Origin: Pseudomonas sp. KBW05
GTDB taxonomy: Bacteria; Pseudomonadota; Gammaproteobacteria; Pseudomonadales; Pseudomonadaceae
Assembly: GCF_003852405.1 (NCBI RefSeq)
Contig: NZ_QAJM01000013.1
Span: 1 to 64,000, forward strand
DNA length: 64,000 nucleotides
Direction: 5' to 3'
The notes below the pieces were generated by a model. It was not told the origin of the DNA and searched no databases. It saw only the letters and a list, made by a program, of their open reading frames with translations. Positions 18,315-28,698 of this stretch are shown piece by piece. How positions within the stretch are numbered: position 1 is the first letter of the stretch; every line of letters starts with the position of its first letter. The translations under genes were made by a program, and so were the position numbers.

Positions 18315-19362
18315 GCTCGGAGTCCTTGGCTGTGGGGACGTGGCCCTTCACGAATCGGCTGGAGGAAGAGGAAGAAAGGCTCAGGGAATGATCGACCAGG
18401 TCCTTTACCAACAAGGCGCGCAGGCCGTTCTGGCTGCCGTATTCACAGGTCATGACCGGTACGCCATCGACCCGTGCGCTGATGATGTCGGGCAGTTCGA
18501 TGGGCAGCACGTCGCCGACTTTCAACGCCATGACTTGGCCGACGCGCGCATCCATTTCGACAAAGTCGGCGATCAGTTCAATCTCCGACTGCGCGATTTC
18601 GCCCGCCATGCGTTTGTTCCAATGGCGCTCTTCCTCGGGATTGGTGTCCGTCAGCGGGCCGTTGAGCAACTGGCGCATCGGCTCGATCATCAGGTACGGA
18701 ATCACGATATTGAAATCGCTGGAGAGGTTGCCGACCTCCAGGTGGAAGGTGGCATTCACCACGATTTCATTCGGCGAGCTGGTGATGTTGGCGAACTTGG
18801 CCTGCATCTCCGAACGCAGGTATTCGATTTCCAAGGGGTACACCGACTTCCACGCGCCCTTGTAGGCGTCCACCGACAGCCCCAGCAAACGCTGGATGAT
18901 GCGCTGTTCGGTACGGGTGAATTCGCGGCCTTCGGACTTGGTCACAAAGCGCCCGTCGCCGCCGAACAGGTTGTCCACCACCATGAACACCACCGCCGGA
19001 GGGAACACCACCAACGCCGTGCCGCGCAGCGGTTTCATCGCCAGCAGGTTGATGTTGGTGGGCATCGGCATGTGCATCGAGAATTCGCTGTAACTCTGGT
19101 AGCGCACGCTTTTGACGGTGATGTCGATGCTGCGCCGGATCAGGTTGAACAGGCTCATGCGGAAATAACGGGCGAAGCGCTCGTTGATGATGTCCAGCGC
19201 ATGCAAGCGCTCGTGGATCACCCGGTGCTGGGTCGCCGGGTCATACGGGCGTACGCGGGCGGCGTCGAGGGTGCCGGCTTCTTCATGGGCGGCGTCGGTT
19301 TCGTCGCTGCCGCGCAGCAGCATGTCGATCTCGTCCTGGGAGAGCAAATCGTCGATGGCCAT
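18307..19362 (-). CDS. fliM: Flagellar motor switch protein FliM
   Basis: This is the C-ring subunit that receives the CheY signal, 351 residues. The N-terminal DLLSQDEIDMLL peptide is the CheY-binding motif of FliM. The middle CheC-like domain and the C-terminal SpoA domain follow. Because no che gene is present in the window, an intact CheY-binding peptide suggests this motor can be coupled to a chemotaxis pathway encoded elsewhere. Confidence 0.96.
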   Translation of the reverse strand: MAIDDLLSQDEIDMLLRGSDETDAAHEEAGTLDAARVRPYDPATQHRVIHERLHALDIINERFARYFRMSLFNLIRRSIDITVKSVRYQSYSEFSMHMPMPTNINLLAMKPLRGTALVVFPPAVVFMVVDNLFGGDGRFVTKSEGREFTRTEQRIIQRLLGLSVDAYKGAWKSVYPLEIEYLRSEMQAKFANITSSPNEIVVNATFHLEVGNLSSDFNIVIPYLMIEPMRQLLNGPLTDTNPEEERHWNKRMAGEIAQSEIELIADFVEMDARVGQVMALKVGDVLPIELPDIISARVDGVPVMTCEYGSQNGLRALLVKDLVDHSLSLSSSSSSRFVKGHVPTAKDSEHD

Positions 19363-19365
19363 GGG

Positions 19366-19824
19366 TTACTGCACGATAAAGTCGGTGTACAGCACGCGCA
19401 GCAACGCGGGGGCGGGTTGCTGCGGCGCCAGCGGTTGCTTGAGGGCGTCGAGGATGCGCGCGGCCAAGGCGGCCTTGCCTTGGGGGGTGATCAATTGCGT
19501 GCTGTTCTGGCCGCTGACCAGGGTCAGCAACTGGCTGCGCAATTGCGGCATGTAGTCGGTCAGTTGAGCTTGGGTTGCGTCGTCGGCGACTTCCAGGGCG
19601 AACCCCACATACAACAGGCTCGGTTCATCGCGCTCGTTGGACAGGTTCACCGTCATCGGGGCCACCGTGACCAACCGTGGCGCCTGGGGCTTGTTCGCCA
19701 CCGGCGCGGCCTTGGCGACGTCCACCTGGCTCAGGTAGAGGTAAGTACCACCGGCACTTGCGGCGACGACGGCCAGCGCCAGCAACACAATCAAGAGCCA
19801 GGGGGTTTTGCGGGTGGCGGTCAT
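19366..19824 (-). CDS. fliL: Stator-associated protein FliL
   Basis: This is a single-pass inner-membrane protein of 152 residues with a membrane helix near residues 10-32 (LLIVLLALAVVAASAGGTYL). The periplasmic FliL domain is similar to stomatin/SPFH-type domains and includes MTVNLSNERDEPSLLYVGFA. It is located before fliM as usual and probably modulates stator function. Confidence 0.92.
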   Translation of the reverse strand: MTATRKTPWLLIVLLALAVVAASAGGTYLYLSQVDVAKAAPVANKPQAPRLVTVAPMTVNLSNERDEPSLLYVGFALEVADDATQAQLTDYMPQLRSQLLTLVSGQNSTQLITPQGKAALAARILDALKQPLAPQQPAPALLRVLYTDFIVQ

Positions 19825-19947
19825 TGGCGGGAACCATGCAATGAAGGGAAACGATCAGGCAGGGCGCCAGTATGACCAGCGCCCCGCCCCGCCCATGGCG
19901 CGATAAGACACGGGTAACGGCGGTATCTCGCTGTTTTGATTTGGGAT

Positions 19948-21075
19948 TCACACGTACAGGTCAATTGCCGAGCGGGCCAGCTGCACCTGTTGCACCACCA
20001 CCGGTTCGGCCACTGGCGAGGTGTCGCTGCGGCTGAACGCCGACGGCTGCGGATCACGCTGCGCACTGCCGCGCGAGGGCTGATCGCTGACCGACGCCTG
20101 CCCCAGCGCAATGCCCTGGCTCGCCAGCGCCTCGCGCAATTGCGGCAACGCCTGCTCCACCGCCGCGCGCACCGAGGCATGGGCGACCTGGAACTGCGCC
20201 TGGGTGGTGCCGTCGTTCAGTTCGAGGCTGATGGACAATGGGCCAAGGTCGGCGGGGTGCAAATGCAGGTCGACTTGCCTGTCGCCACGGCTGACCATAT
20301 CGACCATCTGCTGGCCCAGATCGGCGGCCCAGTCGGTGCTGCCGACGGCGGCGGCGACAACCAGATCGTTGTCGGCGACGGGTGCGGCGACCGGGCTGGC
20401 CGGTGCCGGTGCGAGGCTGAACACGCCAGGCGAATCAGGGTTGTCGGGTTGGCTGTCATCAGCTTGCGGGCGCACCTGCGGGAGCGCCTGCGCCACGGTA
20501 GCGACCAGCGCGGGCATGGCGTCCGGCAGATCCACCGGTTCTGGCGTGTCGGGCTCATCATCCACCGCGACCGGCAGGCTCGGGGCCTGGGTTGTCGCGC
20601 TGCTGATCGCGGGCTCGGGCGCGGTCGGTGTGACGTTGAGCGGTAACGGCAAGCTGAGCGGAATCGGCGGCGCGACGATCACCGCCGACGTGTCCAGTTG
20701 CCCGGCACTTTCGATCAGGGCCATGCGCTGGCGGATATCATCGAGGGTGCTGTCAGCCGCGGTCGTTGGCTTTGTCACTTCGACCTCAGCCACCACTTCA
20801 TCCGGCAACACCGGCGGCAGCTCAACCTCCGGCTCTTCCACGGGCAGCGCTTGCACGACGACCGGTGCAACGGTGGCAGGGGCGACTGCCACAGGCGGCT
20901 GAACTGCAACCGGAACGGGCGTCTGCACCACCGGCAACACTTGCGGCACCGGCGCAACCACCTGGCTCAACACCGCCGAAAACGACTCCGCCAGCGCCAC
21001 CGGCGCCTCCACGGCAACACTGTCCACCACCGGCGCGGGCGCAGCAGTCGGCACTAACGTCGCGAGAATATCCAT
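19948..21075 (-). CDS. fliK: Hook-length control protein FliK
   Basis: This is the molecular ruler and substrate-specificity switch, 375 residues. The N-terminal two-thirds is Pro/Val/Ala-rich and low in complexity, the expected ruler. The conserved C-terminal Flg_hook domain (about residues 260-340) contains VDLHLHPADLGPLSISLELN and VRAAVEQALPQLREAL. It lies between fliJ and fliL, separated from fliL by about 120 bases. Confidence 0.93.
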   Translation of the reverse strand: MDILATLVPTAAPAPVVDSVAVEAPVALAESFSAVLSQVVAPVPQVLPVVQTPVPVAVQPPVAVAPATVAPVVVQALPVEEPEVELPPVLPDEVVAEVEVTKPTTAADSTLDDIRQRMALIESAGQLDTSAVIVAPPIPLSLPLPLNVTPTAPEPAISSATTQAPSLPVAVDDEPDTPEPVDLPDAMPALVATVAQALPQVRPQADDSQPDNPDSPGVFSLAPAPASPVAAPVADNDLVVAAAVGSTDWAADLGQQMVDMVSRGDRQVDLHLHPADLGPLSISLELNDGTTQAQFQVAHASVRAAVEQALPQLREALASQGIALGQASVSDQPSRGSAQRDPQPSAFSRSDTSPVAEPVVVQQVQLARSAIDLYV

Positions 21076-21083
21076 GCTGTTCC

Positions 21084-21554
21084 TTAAAGGCCGCTATCGA
21101 TGGAAGAAGGAAACGCCGCCGCTCGACGGCGCAACTGGCTAGCCATTTCATCGGTGTGACGCTGCTCCACCCGCCCCGCAAGCACCTGTTCCTGCTGGGC
21201 CCGCCGCGCCAGCAGCGCTTCAATCGAGCTGACCTTGCGCCACTGCGCCATCCACGTCAGCTGGTGATGGGCGACCTGCTTGCGATGCCGCTCCAGGCTC
21301 TTTTGCGCGCGCTCCACCGCCTCTTCCAGCGACTGCAAAAAGCCCCGGTAATTGGTCAACGCCGACGGGCTCATGCCATCGCTGGCCAATTCCACTTGCA
21401 GGTTCTGGCGGTATTCCTGCTGGTACTGGTCAAGGGTGAGCAACTGATTGATCACCTGCTGCTCGGCGTTGCGGCTCTGGGCCAGGGCGCGGGCCGCGAC
21501 GTCGCGGGCCTTGGCGGCCATTTCGATCAGCAGGTGCAGCGATTGGTTAGCCAT
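21084..21554 (-). CDS. fliJ: Export chaperone-escort FliJ
   Basis: This is a coiled-coil protein of 156 residues that works with the FliI ATPase to energise export. Heptad-rich helices fill the whole length (for example LLTLDQYQQEYRQNLQVEL). The family's LTNYRGFLQSLEEAVERA stretch is present. It follows fliI by 18 bases. Confidence 0.92.
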   Translation of the reverse strand: MANQSLHLLIEMAAKARDVAARALAQSRNAEQQVINQLLTLDQYQQEYRQNLQVELASDGMSPSALTNYRGFLQSLEEAVERAQKSLERHRKQVAHHQLTWMAQWRKVSSIEALLARRAQQEQVLAGRVEQRHTDEMASQLRRRAAAFPSSIDSGL

Positions 21555-21572
21555 CGATGATTACTCGAAAAG

Positions 21573-22919
21573 TCAGTTGCCGGGGAACAACAGACTGAGG
21601 CCGTGCAGGGTCTCGTCGACGCTGGCACGGTCATCAATGCGTTGTTGCAGGAAGCGCTCGATATGCGGGTACAACCCAACCGCGCGGTCGAGTTGCACAT
21701 CGTGGCCCTGGGCGTAGGCGCCGACGCTGATCAGGTCGCGGTTGCGCTGGTAACGCGAGAGCATCTGCTTGAGCTGGTTGGCCTTGCGCTGCTGGGCATC
21801 ACTGGCGATGGCGGTCATGGCGCGGCTGATGGACGCTTCGATATCGATGGCCGGGTAGTGCCCGCTTTCGGCCAACTGGCGCGACAGCACGATATGCCCG
21901 TCGAGGATCGCCCGCGCCGAGTCGGCAATCGGGTCCTGCTGGTCGTCGCCTTCGCTGAGCACCGTATAAAACGCGGTGATCGAACCGCCACCCGGCGGGC
22001 CGTTGCCGGTTCGCTCCACCAGCTTGGGTAGCTTGGCGAACACCGACGGTGGATAACCTTTGGTCGCCGGCGGCTCGCCCACGGCCAGGGCGATTTCGCG
22101 CTGGGCCATGGCGTAGCGGGTCAGCGAATCCATGATCAGCAGTACGTCTTTGCCCTGCTCGCGAAAATCCTCGGCGACCCGCGTCGCATACAGCGCGCCT
22201 TGCAGGCGTTGCAGCGGCGATGTGTCAGCGGGAGCCGCCACGACCACCGAACGGCGCAACCCCTCGTCACCGAGGATATTGTCGATAAAGTCTTGTACCT
22301 CACGGCCCCGCTCGCCAATCAACCCGACCACGATCACATCGGCCTGGGTGTAGCGCGCCATCATGCCCAGCAGTACCGACTTGCCCACGCCAGAGCCAGC
22401 AAACAAGCCCAGGCGCTGGCCACGGCCGACGCACAGCAAGGCATTGATTGCGCGGATACCGACGTCGATCTGCCGATCAATCGGCGCCCGCTTGAGCGGG
22501 TTCAGCGGCTGGGTATGCAAGCCGGCGTGATGGGCGCCAAGCAACGGCCCGCGCCCGTCCAACGGCTGGCCGCCGCTGTCGAGCACACGCCCGAGCAAGG
22601 CCATGCCCAATGGAAAACTGCGATTGCCACCGCCTTCGTCCGCCGTAAAGACCCGTGCGCCGGGTTGCAGGCCGTGGATTTCCGCGAGCGGCATCAAGTA
22701 CAGCGTGTCCCCGGCAAACCCCACCACTTCGGCCTCGGCGAACACGCCTTCCAGCTCGATGCGACACGCCCCACCCAACGGCAGGCGCAGGCCCACCGCT
22801 TCCAGGACCATGCCGGTGGCGCGGGTGATACGGCCGCTGCGCAGGTGCGGCGCGACCTGCAAGGCTTGGCCGTGCAGCGTATCGAGCACACCGCTCCAGC
22901 GCGCGAGATGCGGATTCAT
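21573..22919 (-). CDS. fliI: Flagellar export ATPase FliI
   Basis: This is the F1-beta-like ATPase of the flagellar type III export apparatus, 448 residues. Walker A is [14 protein letters not shown]. Walker B lies in [20 protein letters not shown]. The RGREVQDFI segment and the catalytic Glu context are intact. The start overlaps the fliH stop by four bases. Confidence 0.97.
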   Translation of the reverse strand: MNPHLARWSGVLDTLHGQALQVAPHLRSGRITRATGMVLEAVGLRLPLGGACRIELEGVFAEAEVVGFAGDTLYLMPLAEIHGLQPGARVFTADEGGGNRSFPLGMALLGRVLDSGGQPLDGRGPLLGAHHAGLHTQPLNPLKRAPIDRQIDVGIRAINALLCVGRGQRLGLFAGSGVGKSVLLGMMARYTQADVIVVGLIGERGREVQDFIDNILGDEGLRRSVVVAAPADTSPLQRLQGALYATRVAEDFREQGKDVLLIMDSLTRYAMAQREIALAVGEPPATKGYPPSVFAKLPKLVERTGNGPPGGGSITAFYTVLSEGDDQQDPIADSARAILDGHIVLSRQLAESGHYPAIDIEASISRAMTAIASDAQQRKANQLKQMLSRYQRNRDLISVGAYAQGHDVQLDRAVGLYPHIERFLQQRIDDRASVDETLHGLSLLFPGN

Positions 22920-23593
22920 GGCAACTCATCCAACATGCGCTCGACGTTGCGAGTGAGCAGCGCGAGGCGCGACGGCCGCGACGCATCCAGCTCACCGCCC
23001 GCGCTGACCACCCGGCAGCCGCCCGCCTGCATCGCGGCGTCGGCGTGCAACACCCAGCCCGCCGCGTCGATCTGCTCGCCGAGGCTGTCCTGCACGCGCT
23101 GCACATCGTCGGGGTTGAGCCACAGCTTAGGCTTGCCGGTGAGTTCCACGTCGCTGTCAAGCAGGCGCTTCACCAGCACCAGCACCTGTTCCGGCTGCGC
23201 GTTCAAGGCTTCGCCGGCCAGTTGTTGCGCGGCGTCCAGGGCGATGCGCACCAGTTGCCGGGCGATCTGCGTATCCAAGGCTTTCAGCGCTTGATCAAAA
23301 TTGCGGCATAGCTCCAGCAGCGGTTGCAGGGTCACGGCAATCTGCTGCTGCAACTCCACGGCAGCGGCTTTACGACCTTCGTCCAGACCCTGTGCATAAC
23401 CTTGTTCCAGACCTTGGGCATGCCCGACCTGCTGGGCCTCGGCGATGGTTTTTTCGCGCAGCACCTGCATCTCCAGCTTGTGCTGGAAGGCTTGCTTGCG
23501 CAGGCGTTCGCGGTGGCTGCTGTGGGGGTCGTCGCTGGCCGCCGCCGGGCTGCCCAGCGGGTCCATCTGCCAGGGTTGCCAACGGTCAGACAT
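22916..23593 (-). CDS. fliH: FliI regulator FliH
   Basis: This is a peripheral-stalk-like partner of FliI, 225 residues. The N-terminal part is Gln/Arg-rich. A run of G-x-x-x-G repeats follows ([21 protein letters not shown]), a FliH hallmark. The C-terminal FliH domain includes [18 protein letters not shown]. It overlaps fliG (eight bases) and fliI (four bases). Confidence 0.95.
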   Translation of the reverse strand: MSDRWQPWQMDPLGSPAAASDDPHSSHRERLRKQAFQHKLEMQVLREKTIAEAQQVGHAQGLEQGYAQGLDEGRKAAAVELQQQIAVTLQPLLELCRNFDQALKALDTQIARQLVRIALDAAQQLAGEALNAQPEQVLVLVKRLLDSDVELTGKPKLWLNPDDVQRVQDSLGEQIDAAGWVLHADAAMQAGGCRVVSAGGELDASRPSRLALLTRNVERMLDELP

Positions 23594-24584
23594 AGGTGTC
23601 GTTGCCGCGTGCGGTCACGATGTCGCCGCTGTCGGACAAGCGCCGCACCACGGCGAGAATGGCCTTCTGTTCGGATTCGATCTGCGACATGCGGATCGGC
23701 CCGCGCGCTTCCATGTCCTCGCGGAACAACTGCCCGGCACGCTGGGACATGTTGTGCAGGAAACGTTCGAGCAGCGCCGGCGGCGAGCCCTTGAGGGCGA
23801 TGGCCAGGGAGTTCTGATCGACCTGCTGCAACAGGGTCTGGATGCCACGGTCGTCCACGTCGATGAGGTTTTCGAACAGGAACATTTCGTCGAGGATCTT
23901 CTGCGCCAGGTCGTCGCTGTGTTCGCGCACAGTGCCGATGGCCAGTTCTTCGTGGGCCGAGCTCATCAGGTTGAGGATCTCCGCCGCCGTGCGCACGCCG
24001 CCCATTTTGCTGCGCTTGAGGCTTTGGCCATCGAGCATCACGCCGAGCACTTCGGTGAGTTCCTGCAACGCCACCGGCTGCACGCCGCTGAACGTGGCGA
24101 TGCGCAGGATGATGTCGTTGCGCAGGCGGTCCGGCAGCAATTGCAGAATGTCCGAGGCCTGGTGACGCTCCAGGTGCACGAGGATAGTGGCGATGATCTG
24201 CGGGTGTTCGTCGCGAATCATCTCGGCGACCATCGAGGCTTCCATCAGGTTGAGCTTGTCGATGCCCGAACCGGTGTTGGTGCTTTCGAGGATGTCGTCG
24301 ATCAGGCTGGCGGCGCGTTCGCTGCCCAGGGCCTTGGTCAGCACCGCGCGGATATGGTCGCTGGTCTGGATATTGATGGCGGCATACTGGTCGGTCTCGT
24401 CCATGAACTCTTCGAGCACCTGGCGCATTTCTTCATGGGACACCTGGCTCAGGCGCGCCATTTCCATGCTGATGGCCTCGACGTCTTCGCTGGGCAAAAA
24501 CTTGAACACTTCTGCCGCGCTGTCCGCATCCAGGGACAATAAGAGGATGGCGCTGCGCCGCGAACCGCTGATCTTGCTAGTCAT
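23586..24584 (-). CDS. fliG: Flagellar motor switch protein FliG
   Basis: This is the C-ring subunit that contacts MotA and generates torque, 332 residues. N-terminal, middle and C-terminal armadillo-like domains are all present. The EHPQIIATILVHL motif (middle domain) and the torque helix region FLFENLIDVDDRGIQTLL with charged residues are preserved. It overlaps fliF by eight bases. Confidence 0.97.
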   Translation of the reverse strand: MTSKISGSRRSAILLLSLDADSAAEVFKFLPSEDVEAISMEMARLSQVSHEEMRQVLEEFMDETDQYAAINIQTSDHIRAVLTKALGSERAASLIDDILESTNTGSGIDKLNLMEASMVAEMIRDEHPQIIATILVHLERHQASDILQLLPDRLRNDIILRIATFSGVQPVALQELTEVLGVMLDGQSLKRSKMGGVRTAAEILNLMSSAHEELAIGTVREHSDDLAQKILDEMFLFENLIDVDDRGIQTLLQQVDQNSLAIALKGSPPALLERFLHNMSQRAGQLFREDMEARGPIRMSQIESEQKAILAVVRRLSDSGDIVTARGNDTYV

Positions 24585-26286
24585 TTTTCTTCATCCATCC
24601 GCGCACGATCATGGCTACCAGTCGCGGGTCTTCGGCCGCGATCTGTTGCAGGCTCTGCATGTTCTGTTCGTACACCGCCGATTTGCGCGGCAAGGTATGC
24701 GGGGCGCTTTCCTGGCCGGCGACCACCAGGTTGGTGCCGGTGCTGGACGGCACCAAGGCCGTGCCCGGCTCGGCGTTGCTCGCCAAGAGCGCCTGGGTGT
24801 GCGCGGCGTTGCGTCGTTGCATCGGGCGCAACACGATCCACCACAGCGCCAACGCGGCAAAGGCGACGGCGAGGTAGCGCAGGCCGGTGCTCAGCAGGTT
24901 GTAGGCCTCGGGGGTTTTCCACCACGGCTGTTCGTCGACGCTGGTATCGGCCTCGACGAACGGGCTGTTGATAACTTGCAAGGCATCGCCACGGCTTTCG
25001 GTAAAGCCCATGGCCTGGCGCACCAGGTTGTTGATGCTGTCGAGTTCGTCCTTGCTCAGCGGCTCGCTGGTGGGCTTGCCGTCCTTGAGCACCGTGCGGT
25101 AGTTGACCACCACCGCCGTGGTCAGGCGCTGCAGGGTACCCAGGCTGGACTTGACGTGCTCGACGTTGCGGTCCACCTCGTAGTTGATCATGCGCTCGCT
25201 TTGGCTGGCGCTCTTCGCGGTTTTCGCCTCCGGCGTCGCAGCGCTGCCGCCCGCCGGGGTCGGCGCGTTGGCCTTGGTCGGCGGCGGGGTGTTGGGCGGT
25301 GAGTTGGTCAGCGCGCCGGGCACGCCACGGCCGGCATCGTCGCCGTCCTGCACATGCTCGGAGGTTTGCTTGCTGCGCACGGCGGCGGCGTTGCTGTCCT
25401 GGTTCGGCGCGTAACGTTCAGCGGTGCTTTCGCGGCTGGAAAAATCCACCTGGGCGACCACTTGGGCATGCACGTTCTGGCTGCCCAGCAGCGGGGTGAG
25501 GATGTCTTCGATGCGGCGCTGGTAGGAGCGCTCGATCTCATGCACATAGTCGAGTTGCGAGCCGTCGACGCCACTGTTGTCACCGTGGGTCTGGGACAGC
25601 AGGCGGCCGTTCTGATCGACCACGGTAACCGCGTCCACGCTCAGCTCCGGCACGCTGGAGGTGACCAGATGCACAATCGCGCTGGTCTGGCTCGGCCCGA
25701 CTTCGCGGCCGGGTTGCAGGGTCAACACCACCGAGGCGCGCGCGGCTTCGCGGTCGCGCACAAATACCGATTGTTTGGCCATCACCAAATGCACCCGCGC
25801 CTTGGCCACCGGGCCGAGGGACTCGATGGTGCGCGCCAGCTCGCCCTCCAGGCCGCGCTGGTAATTGAGGTGTTCGGCGAACTGGCTGACGCCGAAGGCT
25901 TGCTTGTCGAGCAATTCAAAGCCGACGCTGCCGCCCTTGGGCAAGCCTTGTTCGGCCAATTGCAGGCGCAGCGCACTCATCTTGTCGCTGGGCACCAGGA
26001 TGGTATTGCCGCCTTCGCTGAGGCGATAGGGCACGGCGCGTTTGTCCAGCTCGCTGATGATTTGCCCGCCGTCGGCTTCACTGAGGCCGGAAAACAGCAC
26101 GCGGTATTCCGGCTGGCGCGCCCACAACAGCAAGGCGACCACCACCGCGATCACCGCCGCGGCGGCCATCAACAGCGGCACCAGCGGTTGGCGACGGAAC
26201 AGCGTGGTCAACGCATCCAGGGGTTTGACAGGGACCGGGGTCGCCAGGTTTTTTTGCGCGCCTTTGGCCAGGACTGCGGTACTCAC
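24577..26286 (-). CDS. fliF: MS-ring protein FliF
   Basis: This is the MS-ring subunit of the basal body, 569 residues from a GTG at 26286. The longer in-frame start at 26451 would add a non-conserved leader reading into the divergent fliE promoter region. An N-terminal membrane helix (VPLLMAAAAVIAVVVALLLW) is followed by the YscJ/FliF ring domains (YRVLFSGLSEADGG and MSALRLQLAEQGLP). A second membrane helix and the FliG-binding C-terminus complete it. It is the first gene of the fliFGHIJ unit. Confidence 0.94.
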   Translation of the reverse strand: MSTAVLAKGAQKNLATPVPVKPLDALTTLFRRQPLVPLLMAAAAVIAVVVALLLWARQPEYRVLFSGLSEADGGQIISELDKRAVPYRLSEGGNTILVPSDKMSALRLQLAEQGLPKGGSVGFELLDKQAFGVSQFAEHLNYQRGLEGELARTIESLGPVAKARVHLVMAKQSVFVRDREAARASVVLTLQPGREVGPSQTSAIVHLVTSSVPELSVDAVTVVDQNGRLLSQTHGDNSGVDGSQLDYVHEIERSYQRRIEDILTPLLGSQNVHAQVVAQVDFSSRESTAERYAPNQDSNAAAVRSKQTSEHVQDGDDAGRGVPGALTNSPPNTPPPTKANAPTPAGGSAATPEAKTAKSASQSERMINYEVDRNVEHVKSSLGTLQRLTTAVVVNYRTVLKDGKPTSEPLSKDELDSINNLVRQAMGFTESRGDALQVINSPFVEADTSVDEQPWWKTPEAYNLLSTGLRYLAVAFAALALWWIVLRPMQRRNAAHTQALLASNAEPGTALVPSSTGTNLVVAGQESAPHTLPRKSAVYEQNMQSLQQIAAEDPRLVAMIVRGWMKKND

Positions 26287-26468
26287 GAAGGTAGGGCCTG
26301 TGCGAAAGACATTGCAGCGTCCGGTAACAGTAGTAGGCGGCCATTCTGGCGAAAACGGCCAAAGCCAAAGGCCGGAAAAGCCACTGCTTTTGCGGTCAAT
26401 TGGGCGAATGTGCCCGGGGCCAGGCTTGTTAACCTGCTGGCCTGATAGCAACTTGTGGAACCGCCACC

Positions 26469-26783
26469 ATGAACCCGTCCGCCCTGACCAATGCCTTGCA
26501 ACAACTGTCGCTGCTGGCCGAACAGGCCGAAGGCGCGAGCGCGCAACGCAGCGCGCCCGCCGGTGGTTTTGCCGGCGAGTTGCAGTCGTCGCTGCAGCGC
26601 ATCAACCAGTTGCAGCAGACCGCCACCCGCCAGTCCAACGCGTTCCAGGCCGGCAGCGAATCGGTGTCGCTGAGTGATGTGATGGCCGATTCGCAGAAAG
26701 CCAGCGTCGCGTTCCAGATGGGCGTGCAGGTGCGCAACCGCCTGCTCACCGCCTACAAGGACGTGATGGCGATGCAGGTCTGA
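26469..26783 (+). CDS. fliE: Flagellar hook-basal body adaptor FliE
   Basis: This is the MS-ring-to-rod junction protein, 104 residues. The C-terminal signature SLSDVMADSQKASVAFQMGV is followed by QVRNRLLTAYKDVMAMQV, which is diagnostic for FliE. It is transcribed divergently from fliF across about 180 bases, as in enteric systems. It is followed by a FliA-type promoter serving fliD. Confidence 0.95.
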   Translation: MNPSALTNALQQLSLLAEQAEGASAQRSAPAGGFAGELQSSLQRINQLQQTATRQSNAFQAGSESVSLSDVMADSQKASVAFQMGVQVRNRLLTAYKDVMAMQV

Positions 26784-26801
26784 AAAAAATCGGCGCGCCC
26801 C

Positions 26802-26829
26802 TAAAGACGGGCCCGCGATTGGCCGATGT
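26802..26829 (+). promoter_or_regulatory. FliA (sigma-28) promoter of fliDST
   Basis: TAAAGACG, further spacer, then GCCGATGT, with 16 bases between TAAA and GCCGATGT. It ends 33 bases before the fliD start. The core words are the same as in the fliC promoter of this window (TAAAGACGG and GCCGATGT), which ties filament cap and flagellin to the same timing. Confidence 0.85.
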
Positions 26830-26862
26830 TGCGTTCAAACGCACCCCAGGACAGGCACACAC

Positions 26863-28272
26863 ATGGCAACCACGACCTCCACCACCTCGTCGACTGCAAC
26901 CATTACCTCTCTCGGGGTCGGCTCCGGCCTTGACCTGGACAGCATTCTGACCAGCCTGGAAGAGTCCAAGGAAGCCAGCCTGCTGACGCCCATCACCAAC
27001 CAGGAAACCTCGGTCAAAGCCGAGATTTCCGCCTACGGCACCCTGACCAGCGCCCTGACCAAACTGCAAACGGCCGCCGAAGCCCTGGCCGACTCCAGCC
27101 TATACACCTCGCTGACCACCAGCCTGTCCGGCAGCGGCGTGACCGCCGCCACCACCAGCGACGCCGTCGCCGGCACGTACAAGCTGGAAGTGACCCAGTT
27201 GGCCCAGGCCCAAAGCCTTACCACCGATGGCGTCGCGAGCAAGACCACCGCCCTGGGCACCGGCACCCTGACCCTGCAAGTGGGCACGGCCGACGCGGTG
27301 TCGATCACCCTGAGCAGCAGCAACAACACCCTGGAAGGTATTCGCACGGCGATAAACGCGTCCGGCGCCGGGGTGACCGCGTCCATCGTCAACGACGGCA
27401 CCGGCACGCCGTACCGCCTGGTCTTGACCTCCGACAGCACCGGCACCGAGTCGGCCATGACCGTGACCTACAGCGGTGACGACAGCAGCGATACTGCCTC
27501 CAGCCTGTTCGGCTACGACGGCAGCACGGGCAACATGACCCAGACCGTCGAAGCCCTGGACGCCGAGCTGACCATCAACGGCATCGCGGTCACCAGCCAA
27601 AGCAACACCGTGGAGGATGCGCTGCAAGGGGTCACGCTGAACCTCACCGCCGTCGGCAGCTCGCAGACCCTGACGATTTCCCAGGACACCGATGCGATTT
27701 ACGACGCCATCGAGTCGTTTGTCAGTGCCTATAACAGCTACGTGTCCACCGTCGACACCCTCACCTCCTACGACGCCGATGCCGACACGGCGGGCGAATT
27801 ACTCGGCGACTCGACCACGCGGCGCATCAGCACCAAGCTGAGCAGCGACCTGTACAGCGCGGTGGGCAGCGGCACCTTCAGCTATTTGTCGCAGTTGGGC
27901 ATTTCCCTGGAAGTCGACGGCACCTTGCTGATCGACGAAGACACCCTGACCAGCGCGATCACCGACAACATCGATGGCGTTTCCGAGTTCTTTGTCGGCA
28001 CCGATGGCAAGTCCGGCTTCATCGGCCAGATGACCACCGACCTCGACACCTACCTGGACGAAGACGACGGCCTGATCGTCGCGCGCACCGACAGCCTGGC
28101 GACCAAGCTGGAGCAACTGGAAGACCGCTACGACGAAAAACAGGCGCTGATCGATTCCGAAATGGCGCGCTGGACCGAGCAGTTCACCCAACTCGACACC
28201 CTGATCGCGTCGCTCAGCTCGACTGCGGACTACCTCACCACCCAGTTCGACGCCCTGAACAGCGACAGCTGA
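26863..28272 (+). CDS. fliD: Filament cap protein FliD (HAP2)
   Basis: This is the filament cap protein, 469 residues. The N-terminal SLGVGSGLDLDSILTSLEE is the FliD start signature, and the long coiled-coil C-terminus contains YDEKQALIDSEMARWTEQF. The central domain is Thr/Ser/Asp-rich, giving an acidic protein. It begins a late operon with fliS and fliT, the enteric order. Confidence 0.95.
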   Translation: MATTTSTTSSTATITSLGVGSGLDLDSILTSLEESKEASLLTPITNQETSVKAEISAYGTLTSALTKLQTAAEALADSSLYTSLTTSLSGSGVTAATTSDAVAGTYKLEVTQLAQAQSLTTDGVASKTTALGTGTLTLQVGTADAVSITLSSSNNTLEGIRTAINASGAGVTASIVNDGTGTPYRLVLTSDSTGTESAMTVTYSGDDSSDTASSLFGYDGSTGNMTQTVEALDAELTINGIAVTSQSNTVEDALQGVTLNLTAVGSSQTLTISQDTDAIYDAIESFVSAYNSYVSTVDTLTSYDADADTAGELLGDSTTRRISTKLSSDLYSAVGSGTFSYLSQLGISLEVDGTLLIDEDTLTSAITDNIDGVSEFFVGTDGKSGFIGQMTTDLDTYLDEDDGLIVARTDSLATKLEQLEDRYDEKQALIDSEMARWTEQFTQLDTLIASLSSTADYLTTQFDALNSDS

Positions 28273-28294
28273 TGACCCACCCGGAGCACACGAG

Positions 28295-28696
28295 ATGAAC
28301 GCCTATCGAGACGCGAATGCCTACGCCAAGGTGGGCGTGGAAAGCGGCATTTTGGCGGCCTCACCCCACCAGCACATCGTGATGCTGTTCGACAGTTACC
28401 AGGCCACGCTGCGCATCGCGCGGCTGCACTTGCAGGCCGGCAATATCGCAGCCAAGGGCCAGGCCATCACCAAGGCGATCAACCTGGTCAGCCAAGGCTT
28501 GCGTGGCTCGCTGAACCTGGAACACGGCGGCGAGATTGCCGCACAGCTGGACCAACTTTACGACTACGTGGTTCGCCTGCTGCTGCGCGCGAACTTGAAC
28601 AATGACGATGCCGCGCTGAACACGGCCGCCGAGTTGCTGGAGAATGTCGCCGCAGCCTGGCGGGCGATTGGCACGCAGACCGAGGAAGCGCAGTAG
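28295..28696 (+). CDS. fliS: Flagellin export chaperone FliS
   Basis: This is a cytosolic chaperone that holds flagellin monomeric before export, 133 residues, all-helical. The VGVESGILAASPHQHIVMLF and LNLEHGGEIAAQLDQLYDYV blocks are the FliS family motifs. It lies 22 bases after fliD and two bases before fliT. Confidence 0.95.
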   Translation: MNAYRDANAYAKVGVESGILAASPHQHIVMLFDSYQATLRIARLHLQAGNIAAKGQAITKAINLVSQGLRGSLNLEHGGEIAAQLDQLYDYVVRLLLRANLNNDDAALNTAAELLENVAAAWRAIGTQTEEAQ

Positions 28697-28698
28697 AC